Positions 7,301 through 15,016 of a stretch of DNA of 18,724 nt are shown here, in pieces. The notes beneath the pieces were generated by a model, which ran no database searches, was not told where the DNA came from, and worked only from the letters and a program-made list of their open reading frames with translations. Location of the stretch: assembly GCA_025449725.1 (NCBI GenBank), contig JANWIU010000050.1, forward strand, positions 1 to 18,724, given 5' to 3'. The stretch is from Pseudobdellovibrio sp. (GTDB lineage: Bacteria; Bdellovibrionota; Bdellovibrionia; Bdellovibrionales; Bdellovibrionaceae). A program made the translations under genes and the position numbers. Each line of letters opens with the position of its first letter. Position 1 is the stretch's first letter.

Positions 7301-9181
7301 TCAAATCTCAATCTGCGCACCCACTTCAACAACCCGACTTTTTGGCAGCTCAAAGTACTGTGTGGCCGGCAATTCATTTCTAAAAACAAAAGAAAATAAC
7401 TTTTCCCGCCAAATCGCCATACCTGGAAGTTCTGTTGCAAAAATATTTTCACGGCCAATAAAAAAGCTGACTTTGTCTTTGTCAAAAATCGGGTTTGATT
7501 CTTTAATCATGTCAAAAACCGCCGGCACATCGGGCTTTTCTAAATAGCCGTAACAGATCATAAGCTTGTAACAATTGTTTCCGCAATTTTCTAATTCGTA
7601 GCGCTGCTCGTAACTTCTCGGTTTGCCGGTAATTTTAACCGTTACAAAAATTATATTCCGGTGAATGGCCTTGAGGTGATCAACTACGTGAATTAAAGAC
7701 AACGGAGCCACATGAAGATCTCGTGTCATAAAAACGCCGGTTCCTTCTGTGCGGTGAACATCATCTTTAGAAATTTTTTCGATATACTCCATCAAAGGAA
7801 CCTGCTTCTTAACCAAGATACCTTTCAAAATCTCTCTGCCACGCTTCCACGTCGACATATATATAAATCCCGCAATCCCCAAAATCATTGGAAACCAGCC
7901 GCCATCAAAAATTTTAAGAAGATTCGCGCCCAAAAAAGCAAGATCGATTGCTGCAAAAACCAAACAGAGCAAAAGCGTTCCGTAAAGATTCCAGTTCCAT
8001 CGGTAAACGGCAACAACATAAAAAAGCAAAGTTGTAATAATCATCGTCAGCGTTACAGCGATGCCATAAGCTGCAGCCAGATTACTTGAGGTTTTGAAAA
8101 CCAATACAAGCAAAATACAGCCGAACATCAACAGATAGTTGATGTTTTTTATATAGATCTGGCCAAATTCATTTTCCGAAGTGTGATGAATCAAAACCCG
8201 CGGCAAATAGCCCTGTTGTACCGCCTGCATTGATATGGAAAATACACCTGTAATTAACGCCTGTGATGCAATTGTAGTGGCCAGTGTCGCCAGCCCTACC
8301 AGTGGGTAAAGCGACCATTCCGGTGCCATCGAAAAAAAAGGATTGCTGACGCCATCAGGATTCCCAAGTAAAAAAGCTCCCTGCCCAAAGTAGTTTAGAA
8401 GCAAACAGGGCAGCACCACAAAGAACCACGCTTTACGTATGGGCTCGATACCGAAGTGCCCCAGATCAGAGTAAAGAGCTTCGCCACCGGTCACCACAAG
8501 AAAAACTGAACCCAATACCACAAATCCGTGAAATGAATTAATAACAAAAAACTGGTAGGCGTAATATGGATTCATCGAATTCAATACTGAAAAGTTCTGA
8601 ACGATGTTGTATCCACCCAGTAATCCAATAACTAAAAACCATAATAGTGTTATCGGCCCGAAAACTTTACCAACTGAGCCCGTTCCGTGTTTCTGAATAG
8701 AAAACAAAAGCACAAGAATAGAAACTGTTATCGGAATAATGTAGGGATCAAATACCGGAGTAATTACACCTAAACCCTCAACCGCACTGAGAATAGAAAT
8801 GGCCGGAGTGATAATACCGTCGCCATAAAGGAAGGCAGCTCCAAATACGCCAGTCAGCGTAAGGGCAACTGTTACGCTTTTAGGAAGTTCCTTTTTCTGC
8901 GGCGTTTTAATCAGCGAGGTCAAAGCCAGAATTCCGCCTTCGCCGTTATCGTCAGCCCTGAGAATGAAGACAAGATATTTCAGAGAAATAACAATGATCA
9001 AGGACCAGAAAACCAAAGAAAGTATGCCCATAATATTTTCAGCTGTAGGCAATAGATGTGCATGATGAAAAGCTTCTTTGAGAGCATACAGGGGACTAGT
9101 ACCGATGTCGCCATAGACGACTCCCAATGCCGAGAGAGTTAAGAGCAGTTTATACTTGTTCGTTTTAGGATGTTGAGACAT
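7301..9181 (-). CDS. kup: Kup-family low-affinity potassium uptake transporter
   Basis: The 626-residue product is an inner-membrane K+:H+ symporter of the KUP/HAK/KT family. The family signature VYGDIGTSPLYAL lies at about 19-31, followed by about twelve hydrophobic segments up to about residue 445, including the GDGIITPAISILSAVEG loop. A roughly 180-residue hydrophilic cytoplasmic tail follows. The length matches Escherichia coli Kup (about 620). The ATG at 9181 has no strong ribosome-binding site. The gene lies 63 nt downstream of the dehydrogenase gene on the same strand, so it could be read through from that operon or have its own promoter in the gap; I see no convincing -35/-10 pair. 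No c-di-AMP riboswitch could fit in a gap this short. Confidence 0.96.
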   Translation of the reverse strand: MSQHPKTNKYKLLLTLSALGVVYGDIGTSPLYALKEAFHHAHLLPTAENIMGILSLVFWSLIIVISLKYLVFILRADDNGEGGILALTSLIKTPQKKELPKSVTVALTLTGVFGAAFLYGDGIITPAISILSAVEGLGVITPVFDPYIIPITVSILVLLFSIQKHGTGSVGKVFGPITLLWFLVIGLLGGYNIVQNFSVLNSMNPYYAYQFFVINSFHGFVVLGSVFLVVTGGEALYSDLGHFGIEPIRKAWFFVVLPCLLLNYFGQGAFLLGNPDGVSNPFFSMAPEWSLYPLVGLATLATTIASQALITGVFSISMQAVQQGYLPRVLIHHTSENEFGQIYIKNINYLLMFGCILLVLVFKTSSNLAAAYGIAVTLTMIITTLLFYVVAVYRWNWNLYGTLLLCLVFAAIDLAFLGANLLKIFDGGWFPMILGIAGFIYMSTWKRGREILKGILVKKQVPLMEYIEKISKDDVHRTEGTGVFMTRDLHVAPLSLIHVVDHLKAIHRNIIFVTVKITGKPRSYEQRYELENCGNNCYKLMICYGYLEKPDVPAVFDMIKESNPIFDKDKVSFFIGRENIFATELPGMAIWREKLFSFVFRNELPATQYFELPKSRVVEVGAQIEI

Positions 9182-9244
9182 GACGATATTAAAAACTAAT
9201 TCTTTCTTATGGGCAATGCAATATCAGCTATTATGTAACCCTTT

Positions 9245-10081
9245 TTACTTTCGTGGCTTGATAGGATTAAACCCGATTATTTCTTTCCAGTTTTTTGCTA
9301 CCAAAAGTCGAGAACCAATTTTGTTGAGTCTTGGCATCAAGCGGGCCGCTTCAATAATGAGTTTAGCGTGTAAGGTCGGCCGTATTTCATCTTTACCACT
9401 ACTGATTCCACTTATAATTTCAACTGCAACAGCATGGGGATCTGCCACCATAAAATCAAAAGCTTTCGGTAAAGTAAACTCACCTTCCTGAGGCATGATC
9501 TTAGTTCTGGCAAAGCCGGGAGACACCAGATGAATTTTAACGGCCGAATGCTTGAAAGATTTTTCGATCTGAATAGATCTGGTAAAGCCGTCCACCGCAT
9601 GTTTAGAGGCCACGTAGGCAGACATAAACGGCGTTGCCACAGCTCCGTTAACAGACGAAACATTTGCAATATGACCGCGCTCGGGACTCTTCATTACACC
9701 AAGGGCGGCGCGAGTGCCGTAAATAACTCCTTTGATATTTACGTCTAGAATTTTATCAAATTCAGTCGAAGAAATATTTTCGAAATGATCTACGCGTGCA
9801 ATGCCGGCGTTGTTGATCCAGATAAACGGCGGCTTTTTAAATTTTTCTAAAATATTTGAAAGGGCTTCATTAATACTGCTTTCAAGGCTTACATCCACTT
9901 TGTAAAAAAATAATCTATTTTTATATTCTTTTAACTCTTCAGTCAGATTCTCATCAGCAAGATCAAAAGCACATACAACAGCCCCAAGCGCCAAATATTC
10001 TTTACAAAGTGCTTTTCCAATACCGCCATTGGCCCCGGTAACAACGACAAGTTCGTCTTGTAATTTTAAAGATAACTTCAT
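9245..10081 (-). CDS. Short-chain dehydrogenase/reductase (SDR)
   Basis: This is a classical SDR of 278 residues that should interconvert an alcohol and a ketone using NAD(P). TGANGGIG lies at 15-22 and Asp40 at the end of the second strand, which favours NAD(H). NNAG is at 90-93, the catalytic serine is in VSSVNG (about 142-143), and Tyr156 and Lys160 are in YVASK. PGFARTKI follows. The start overlaps the stop of the M24 gene in an ATGA, with GGGAAG just upstream as a ribosome-binding site. It is the fourth tightly packed gene of the minus-strand set, which suggests it oxidises or reduces a product of the oxygenase and hydrolase. The substrate is not identifiable. Confidence 0.95.
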   Translation of the reverse strand: MKLSLKLQDELVVVTGANGGIGKALCKEYLALGAVVCAFDLADENLTEELKEYKNRLFFYKVDVSLESSINEALSNILEKFKKPPFIWINNAGIARVDHFENISSTEFDKILDVNIKGVIYGTRAALGVMKSPERGHIANVSSVNGAVATPFMSAYVASKHAVDGFTRSIQIEKSFKHSAVKIHLVSPGFARTKIMPQEGEFTLPKAFDFMVADPHAVAVEIISGISSGKDEIRPTLHAKLIIEAARLMPRLNKIGSRLLVAKNWKEIIGFNPIKPRK

Positions 10082-10914
10082 TGCTTCCCTACCTGGTTGT
10101 GCGGAACATTGTCATCAAGCCAGTATGCTTTTTCTTTTTCAACAATCAGAATTTCTTCGAATTTTATACCGAACTGATCATTACCAAAATGTGGCTCGAT
10201 AGCCCATAGGCCCGTCTTTTCACCCTGATGAAATGGCCCCAGCACTTCGGGAAGCAATCCGCGAGACAGCATTTTAACATAGGTATGCAGAGAAAACGGC
10301 TTTAACAGTGCCGGAAAGTTTTCAAAGGAATGCTCGTGCAAACGGTGGCCAAGGGCCCCAAGCGGATAATCCTTATGGCAGTTTCTAAAGCCCTCACTAC
10401 GAATTGTTGCATCTACATCAGCCCAAATTTCGCCGGTGGATTTTTCGCTTTGAAAAAGCTTTGGAATTTCTTTTCTGAATTCCGCCAGAATATTTTTTGC
10501 CTTAACATATTCTTCAGGTCTTTCACCGACAAAATATGAATATCCGATATCCGCAGCAAACCCTTCAAAAATGGGTGCGGTATCTAAAATGACTGCCTCA
10601 TTTTCTTTTAATATATTATTTTTGTCGGGCAAAAAATTTAGATAGTGTTTAAAACCGGTAAAAGAAGTTCGGTTGCCAAACCATGCAAAAGAGGTGTGAA
10701 AGAAAGTCTTCACACCGTTATCCCTAAGCCAGGTGTCCATCAGGTCAGCCGTGCGCTTTTCGCTCCACCCGGGTTTAACTTCGGCAGAAATGGCGCGCGC
10801 GCATTCAAATGCCAGGGCCTGGGCACGCCTGTAACCTTCAAAGCTTTCGTCTTTAGCAGTCGGCGCAGGAAATAATTTTATTTTTGATAGAACACTTTGA
10901 GCCTTACTTAACAT
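10078..10914 (-). CDS. M24-family metallohydrolase (Xaa-Pro peptidase / methionine aminopeptidase fold)
   Basis: The start at 10914 is chosen because AGGAG lies 5 nt before this ATG; a longer reading to 10935 has no such site and would deepen the overlap with the upstream gene. The 278-residue product shows the five pita-bread metal ligands in order: Asp111 (VILDTAP), Asp122 (AADIGYS), His190 (ALGHRLHEH), Glu240 (WAIEPH) and a glutamate of FEE near 253. These bind two divalent metals in aminopeptidases and prolidases. There is no N-terminal creatinase-like domain, and the product is cytoplasmic. It overlaps the alpha/beta hydrolase gene by 11 nt and the SDR gene by 4 nt. Some relatives in metabolic clusters act on non-peptide substrates, so peptidase activity should not be assumed. 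Confidence 0.88.
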   Translation of the reverse strand: MLSKAQSVLSKIKLFPAPTAKDESFEGYRRAQALAFECARAISAEVKPGWSEKRTADLMDTWLRDNGVKTFFHTSFAWFGNRTSFTGFKHYLNFLPDKNNILKENEAVILDTAPIFEGFAADIGYSYFVGERPEEYVKAKNILAEFRKEIPKLFQSEKSTGEIWADVDATIRSEGFRNCHKDYPLGALGHRLHEHSFENFPALLKPFSLHTYVKMLSRGLLPEVLGPFHQGEKTGLWAIEPHFGNDQFGIKFEEILIVEKEKAYWLDDNVPHNQVGKQ

Positions 10915-11695
10915 CTGAACTCCTGAAAAAATCATGCAGGTGCTGATTTATTTTGTCGGGCTTGGACTGGTGCAGCCAGTGACCGCCCTCAAGTACTCGC
11001 AATATGACATTTGAACTTGAATTCTCTACTTCACTTTTTTTGGATACAACCAGGTACGGATCTTTATCTCCGGAAATGCAGAGAACTCTTCCCAGGTCTT
11101 CACTTTTTTGGCCACTAAGAATATTTTTTACAGAGGCCTTGAATCCTGCGCGATACAAATTAAGGCCCCGGGATACATCCTCAATAGTGGCCGGCGGGAT
11201 TTGCCCGTCTTTTATAAATGCTCTTTTAGTCACTTCGCTACCAAATTTCTTCCAGAGGGTTTCACTTAAAACCGGAATTTGAAAAAGCGCAATGTACCAG
11301 CTTTTCCGAATTTGAGAAAAATTACCCAAACGCTGCATCATAATTTGGATTGAAGGCGCATTGATAGCTGTTAATGTCGCCCGTTTTTTGCCAAGGTCAC
11401 TGGCCAACTGCCACGCATATAAGCCACCGATATCGTGCGCGACAATATGCACTTTAAAATTCCCGTGTGGATCATGCGTGTTGATGATTTCAATAAAATC
11501 CAAAACTATCGAATCAATAGAATAACGGTTCTTTGGAATATCTACCGTGCTTTGCGGATCCATTCCGCGTAGATAGGGCATTAAAATCAGATAATCATTT
11601 TTGAAATAATCTGCCTGAGCAGAAAAAGTATGGGGACTATCCGGAAATCCATGAATGAAGAAAATAATTTCTTTCGATTCCGGGTTTCCGCCCAC
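10904..11695 (-). CDS. Alpha/beta hydrolase, epoxide-hydrolase-like (Asp nucleophile)
   Basis: The oxyanion motif HGFPDSP lies at about 15-21. The nucleophile elbow reads AHDIGG, so the nucleophile is Asp88, as in epoxide hydrolases and haloalkane dehalogenases rather than serine esterases. KSWYIALFQIP (131-141) and GLNLYRAGF (177-185) match the lid segments that carry the two substrate-polarising tyrosines of epoxide hydrolases. SGDKDP (208-213) supplies the acid and EGGHWLH (236-242) the histidine. The coordinates use a GTG start at 11695, which has no clear ribosome-binding site. The frame stays open upstream with protein-like sequence to an ATT at 11749 that follows GAGGTG at ideal spacing, so the true start may be there. 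The fold call is firm; the substrate is unknown. Confidence 0.88.
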   Translation of the reverse strand: MGGNPESKEIIFFIHGFPDSPHTFSAQADYFKNDYLILMPYLRGMDPQSTVDIPKNRYSIDSIVLDFIEIINTHDPHGNFKVHIVAHDIGGLYAWQLASDLGKKRATLTAINAPSIQIMMQRLGNFSQIRKSWYIALFQIPVLSETLWKKFGSEVTKRAFIKDGQIPPATIEDVSRGLNLYRAGFKASVKNILSGQKSEDLGRVLCISGDKDPYLVVSKKSEVENSSSNVILRVLEGGHWLHQSKPDKINQHLHDFFRSSDVK

Positions 11696-11757
11696 TAGCC
11701 AACGCGTGGGTAAATGACGAATTTGTTTTTCTTTTACACTTAATTTAATAACCCACC

Positions 11758-12762
11758 TCAGTAATCAACGGCTTCACTGGTATCAATTTCAGGAAACGGT
11801 AAAGAAAACTTACCTTGCTGTTTTGCAAACTTTAAAATTTTAGCCGTACCTTCAGGATTCACAAAAGTGCTGACATATGGAGTTTGAGTAAAGAGCTTGT
11901 ACATGACCTGTAGAGAATTTTGCTTTTCAATTTGGGGTAGCATATCAATCAAGATATCAAAAAAAGGATCTTTGCCTTTAAATTTTTTAATTTTTCGTAA
12001 CTTTCTGATTGAAAGCATCGTCCAAGTGCCCTGGATAACCTGGGCTGTCACAAGATCAAATTTTCCAAGCAGATAATGCAAAGGCTTATTTTCAGTTTTA
12101 TTTAAAAAATCCAGCATCATCAAAGGGAAAGGTGCGTGCCGGATTTCTTCTTCGTAATGCAACTGATGCAATTTGTAATACAACGGATCAAGTTGCGCTG
12201 CATGGGGCTTCAACTTACGGTAAATTTCTAAAAATTCCTGTTCAACAATGGCGACAATCCACCAAAAGGCATGACCGCCTTGATTTGCGTGAAATTTCAG
12301 AATGGCTTCTGTATTTGAACTGCGTACTTGCGGAAGAATTGCCAAAAAATCAGACGGGTCCACGCCCAGCTTTTCTGAATAGAGATTGAAGTAACGTTTG
12401 AAGACCGCAGAATGCTTTACTTCTTCTGCAAAAAATTGTTCTCCCAGATTTAAAAACTCCGGGCCCACAGGATAACGGTCAAATGGTTTCAAAAAACATT
12501 CGCTCTTTATTCGAATGAGGCTTTCTTCCATTTCAAAAATACTGGCAGCGATGAGTAACCCCATCATTTGAGATATCGCAAGGCGCTGTTCTTTAGATGC
12601 ACCCGGGAAGAAGAAGGCATGTTCATCCAACGAGACTAAGGGCTTGTTGAAATCTATTCCTGCGCTCCAATCAATGGAAGCTTCTAGATCCCAATTATTT
12701 TCCCGCCAATTTTGAGACATTTTTATTAGGCGGTTTTCATCATGAAAATTAAACGAAGACAT
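11758..12762 (-). CDS. Ferritin-like diiron oxygenase, AurF-like
   Basis: The 334-residue product has the helical carboxylate and histidine pattern of a diiron enzyme: a glutamate in FEMEES (77-80), ExxH at FAEEVKH (Glu114/His117), a glutamate in IVEQEFLEIY (174-179) and ExxH at HYEEEIRH (Glu206/His209). AurF-type enzymes activate O2 for N-oxygenation or hydroxylation. I call the family on this pattern and on length, not on alignment, and a related PF10118-type protein is the alternative. There is no signal peptide, so it should be cytoplasmic. AGGAGG lies 5 nt before the ATG, a strong ribosome-binding site, and this appears to be the first gene of the operon. Its stop is 8 to 62 nt before the hydrolase start, depending on which start is used there. 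Confidence 0.78.
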   Translation of the reverse strand: MSSFNFHDENRLIKMSQNWRENNWDLEASIDWSAGIDFNKPLVSLDEHAFFFPGASKEQRLAISQMMGLLIAASIFEMEESLIRIKSECFLKPFDRYPVGPEFLNLGEQFFAEEVKHSAVFKRYFNLYSEKLGVDPSDFLAILPQVRSSNTEAILKFHANQGGHAFWWIVAIVEQEFLEIYRKLKPHAAQLDPLYYKLHQLHYEEEIRHAPFPLMMLDFLNKTENKPLHYLLGKFDLVTAQVIQGTWTMLSIRKLRKIKKFKGKDPFFDILIDMLPQIEKQNSLQVMYKLFTQTPYVSTFVNPEGTAKILKFAKQQGKFSLPFPEIDTSEAVDY

Positions 12763-12882
12763 CTCAGCCTCCTGCTAACTATAAAATTGTATCGTATTTT
12801 AAGCAGGCGAACCAGCACATTGAGCCAACCTAGGCCAGCGTCAATTTATGCAAACAGACATGATGTGAAATTAAGATATCTC

Positions 12883-12915
12883 AATTCAAGCCACCGGCTT
12901 CCAGTGGCCTGAATT
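12883..12915 (-). terminator. Hairpin after the small periplasmic protein gene
   Basis: Arms of 12 nt (12883-12894 and 12904-12915) pair with one mismatch around a 9-nt loop, with a GGCCAC/GTGGCT core. It lies 15 nt downstream of the stop of the minus-strand gene that ends at 12930. The 3' flank is only moderately T-rich, so efficiency is uncertain. It sits in the 167-nt gap before the diiron operon and may insulate the two units. Confidence 0.4.
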
Positions 12916-12929
12916 TATATGATCGGCGA

Positions 12930-13199
12930 CTACGGACCTAACTTTGGCGAAACAGAAACCACAGAGCAATCACTTTTCATAACTGCAACCGTAATGCTTT
13001 CTCTGTCTTGATTCCCAAACTGCCCGCTTACTAAATTAATGATATAGGCTTCCATGTAAGGCTGCGTCTCCAGTACCTGAACAGATTCAAGTCTGGACAC
13101 GCGAGAATTTTCTTTAGCAGTCATAATGGCTTTGCCCAGGCAATCCGCTTGTGCAGAAAAACCGATTAACAAGCCGGCAAATATCGTTACGAATTTCAT
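12930..13199 (-). CDS. Small periplasmic protein, two cysteines
   Basis: This 89-residue product of unrecognised family has a clear Sec signal: MKFVTIFAGLLIGFSAQA, with cleavage probable after AQA. The mature ~71-residue protein has two cysteines, Cys20 and Cys78, that could form one disulfide spanning most of it. AAAGGAG lies 6 nt before the ATG, so translation should be efficient. It appears to be a single-gene unit, with a candidate promoter upstream and a hairpin downstream. The signal peptide, ribosome-binding site and unit boundaries make it a real gene despite its size. Function is unknown. Confidence 0.75.
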   Translation of the reverse strand: MKFVTIFAGLLIGFSAQADCLGKAIMTAKENSRVSRLESVQVLETQPYMEAYIINLVSGQFGNQDRESITVAVMKSDCSVVSVSPKLGP

Positions 13200-13233
13200 G
13201 TGAATCTCCTTTAGCTAAAAGCAAATAGGCCTC

Positions 13234-13275
13234 ATTCATACCATGAATTTATAAAGCTTAAACTCTAGTTGGAAA
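13234..13275 (-). promoter_or_regulatory. Candidate promoter with an overlapping palindrome
   Basis: Read on the minus strand, TTTCCA (13275-13270) and TATAAA (13253-13248) are separated by 16 nt, a fair sigma-70-like pair for the small periplasmic protein gene. The 15-bp palindrome ATTCAT-ACC-ATGAAT (13234-13248) begins at the last base of the -10 box and spans the expected start of transcription, a common position for a repressor site. This rests on consensus matching alone. Confidence 0.35.
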
Positions 13276-13335
13276 TTTTATTACATTGTAAAAAACTTGA
13301 ACATCTACAGAATCACAAACAGCAACCTAATGCAT

Positions 13336-14274
13336 TTAAAGCCCGAATTTCGCCAGCACCTTTTCTGCCACCGCAAATTCAGAATCTAAATCTAAATCTA
13401 AAGGATCCGCCGGCAGTCGCAACGCCAAGGCGCGCGAACCAGAATGAATCCTTCGCAGTTTTTTCTGCGCTGACCTCCAGTAAATACCCTGCCATTGAGG
13501 GTTCGTTACTTGCGTGAAGATTTCACTGAGTTCCAACCCTCTGCGTACAGCGGCCTTATTCATTGCCCTGTCTCCGGGCAAAACATAATTAACCGCTTTT
13601 AGAATATCCGCACGATGCATGCCTTCCAATAAAAAGTAAGTGGATGATAAAATTCCTAATAAATATTTTCTGTAATCAAGTTTAGATTTTTTAGAATAAT
13701 TGTCTTCTCCACCCGGGCGGTAAATCAATTTAAGCCGCTCAAAACATAAAGATACTTTTTTTCCAAGCTGATCGGCCATGGCCAAATCCAACGTGACTAC
13801 TAAGCTTTCAGCAAAGTTTAAGTAATGAAACATCTCACGCGGATCTTCAGGTGGCGGTGGCAGCAAACGCCAAATAATCCGGTGGTTTTGTTCATGAAAC
13901 AAAGAGATTTCACAAAACCTGGTCAGCGCCGCCAGTTCTTCTTCTGCATCGCTGACCGCATACCCGTATTCCGTAAACCAAAGAAGCTCTGCCAGTGCCG
14001 GAGAATAATCAATATCGTTTTCAAACAAATCCTGCGCACTGAGGCCCCGCATGGTAGAACAAACCCGCGCAGAAAACTTTCCACCGATTTTTAAATAGAG
14101 CTCTCGGCTTTTGCGGTAAAGTTGGCTTAAATTCAGAAGTTGCAAATCAAAAGGCTGCTCCGTTAAAACTAACTGTGAATATTTTTTTGGGGCCGGTAAC
14201 GATAAAACAAAATTTACATCAGCTAGGAATTTTTTAACTTTTATGCTTCGCTTTGACTTATTACTTTTTGCCAT
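13336..14274 (-). CDS. Hypothetical protein with an HEQNH motif
   Basis: I do not recognise this 312-residue protein. The start at 14274 (MAKSNKSKRS) is preferred over a GTG six codons upstream because it begins with a typical basic N-terminus, although neither has a good ribosome-binding site. The protein is mainly helical with no signal peptide or membrane segment. HEQNH at 127-131 fits the HExxH zinc motif, followed by IIWRLLPPPPEDP and a glutamate at 146 in NFAESLVV that could be a third ligand. This could be a metallohydrolase or a chance match. Near the C-terminus an acidic LDLDLD run is encoded by a hexanucleotide repeat. It is followed by the small periplasmic gene in the same direction, 136 nt downstream, and is divergent from the collagen-like lipoprotein gene. 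Confidence 0.75.
   Translation of the reverse strand: MAKSNKSKRSIKVKKFLADVNFVLSLPAPKKYSQLVLTEQPFDLQLLNLSQLYRKSRELYLKIGGKFSARVCSTMRGLSAQDLFENDIDYSPALAELLWFTEYGYAVSDAEEELAALTRFCEISLFHEQNHRIIWRLLPPPPEDPREMFHYLNFAESLVVTLDLAMADQLGKKVSLCFERLKLIYRPGGEDNYSKKSKLDYRKYLLGILSSTYFLLEGMHRADILKAVNYVLPGDRAMNKAAVRRGLELSEIFTQVTNPQWQGIYWRSAQKKLRRIHSGSRALALRLPADPLDLDLDSEFAVAEKVLAKFGL
13383..13402. repeat. Hexanucleotide repeat (AATCTA)3 plus two bases
   Basis: About 3.3 tandem copies of AATCTA lie inside the HEQNH protein gene and encode alternating Asp-Leu near its C-terminus. The unit is a multiple of three, so slippage would change length but not frame. Confidence 0.6.
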
Positions 14275-14416
14275 TAGAAGTTTATAGCACACTTTGGTTC
14301 CAGTTTAAATTGGTTTCGCTTTATTTACGGGACTTAGTCTCAGATTATTTTTCATTCGCATGTAAAAGAATGATTCCGTGTTAACTTTTACTTTCAACAA
14401 AAATTCTGGAGCTAAA

Positions 14417-15016
14417 ATGCTAAAAAATAATTTTCACCGAATCATCGTTTTAACCGCAACAACATTGATGTGGTCATGCACTCCCTACAGTGCCATTAAA
14501 GCCACTGACGAATCAAACAACTCGGCAAACACCACCTTAGGTGCCGATGGATCCTGCTCTGTAAATCAGGAAGCCGGCGGTGCGATGATCACTTGCCCGG
14601 ATGGTTCGATGGCTTTTGTACCGAACGGAACAAATGGTGCGAACGGCGCAAGTGGTACGAATGGCGTTAATGGAACGAATGGCACCAACGGCTCTTCTTG
14701 TTCAGTTCAGGATTTGGGTACAAAGGCTTTAATCATCTGCGAAGACGGCACCACAGCCATAATCGATGACGGTGCTGACGGAAAAGATGGAATGGACGGA
14801 AAAGACGGTCAAAATACCGTTACCGCTTCTCCATTGGTGAACATCATCAACGTCTGCACTGCTAAAGGAAGCGAAATTTTGCTTCAATTTGCAAACGGCG
14901 AAGTCATTGGAAGTTACATGATTGATCAAAAATATATGGTCGTTATAGCGCCCGGCATGAGCCAAACCAAAAACGAAACACATTGTGAGTTTTCAGTCAC
15001 GTCAGTAAAACGTTAA
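14417..15016 (+). CDS. Lipoprotein with two collagen-like repeat tracts
   Basis: The ATG at 14417 is chosen because GGAG lies 6 nt upstream and the sequence opens with a lipoprotein signal (MLKNNFHRIIVLTATTLMWSC, Cys21). An upstream in-frame codon lacks both. The 199-residue protein contains a module CSV...A.ITCPDG...A (47-68) followed by a Gly-X-Asn tract (about 71-92, seven GTN-like triplets). A second copy, CSV...ALIICEDG...A (95-114), is followed by a Gly-X-Asp tract (119-130, GADGKDGMDGKD). A C-terminal domain of about 65 residues has two cysteines. Gly-X-Y tracts can form collagen-like trimers, so a surface fibre or spacer is plausible. The stop overlaps that of the converging gene by 4 nt. 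No enzyme motif is seen. Confidence 0.85.
   Translation: MLKNNFHRIIVLTATTLMWSCTPYSAIKATDESNNSANTTLGADGSCSVNQEAGGAMITCPDGSMAFVPNGTNGANGASGTNGVNGTNGTNGSSCSVQDLGTKALIICEDGTTAIIDDGADGKDGMDGKDGQNTVTASPLVNIINVCTAKGSEILLQFANGEVIGSYMIDQKYMVVIAPGMSQTKNETHCEFSVTSVKR

Noticed and set aside
9180..9748. Open frames on the plus strand opposite the SDR gene
   Set aside because: They lie antisense to a gene with complete catalytic motifs, have no ribosome-binding site and give no recognisable protein.
13383..13402. Hexanucleotide repeat as a phase-variation switch
   Set aside because: The unit length is a multiple of three and there are only about three copies, so slippage cannot turn the gene off.
14366..14387. 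TCATTC ... GAATGA inverted repeat before the collagen-like lipoprotein gene
   Set aside because: Six-base AT-rich arms around a 10-nt loop are expected by chance in an AT-rich gap of this size.
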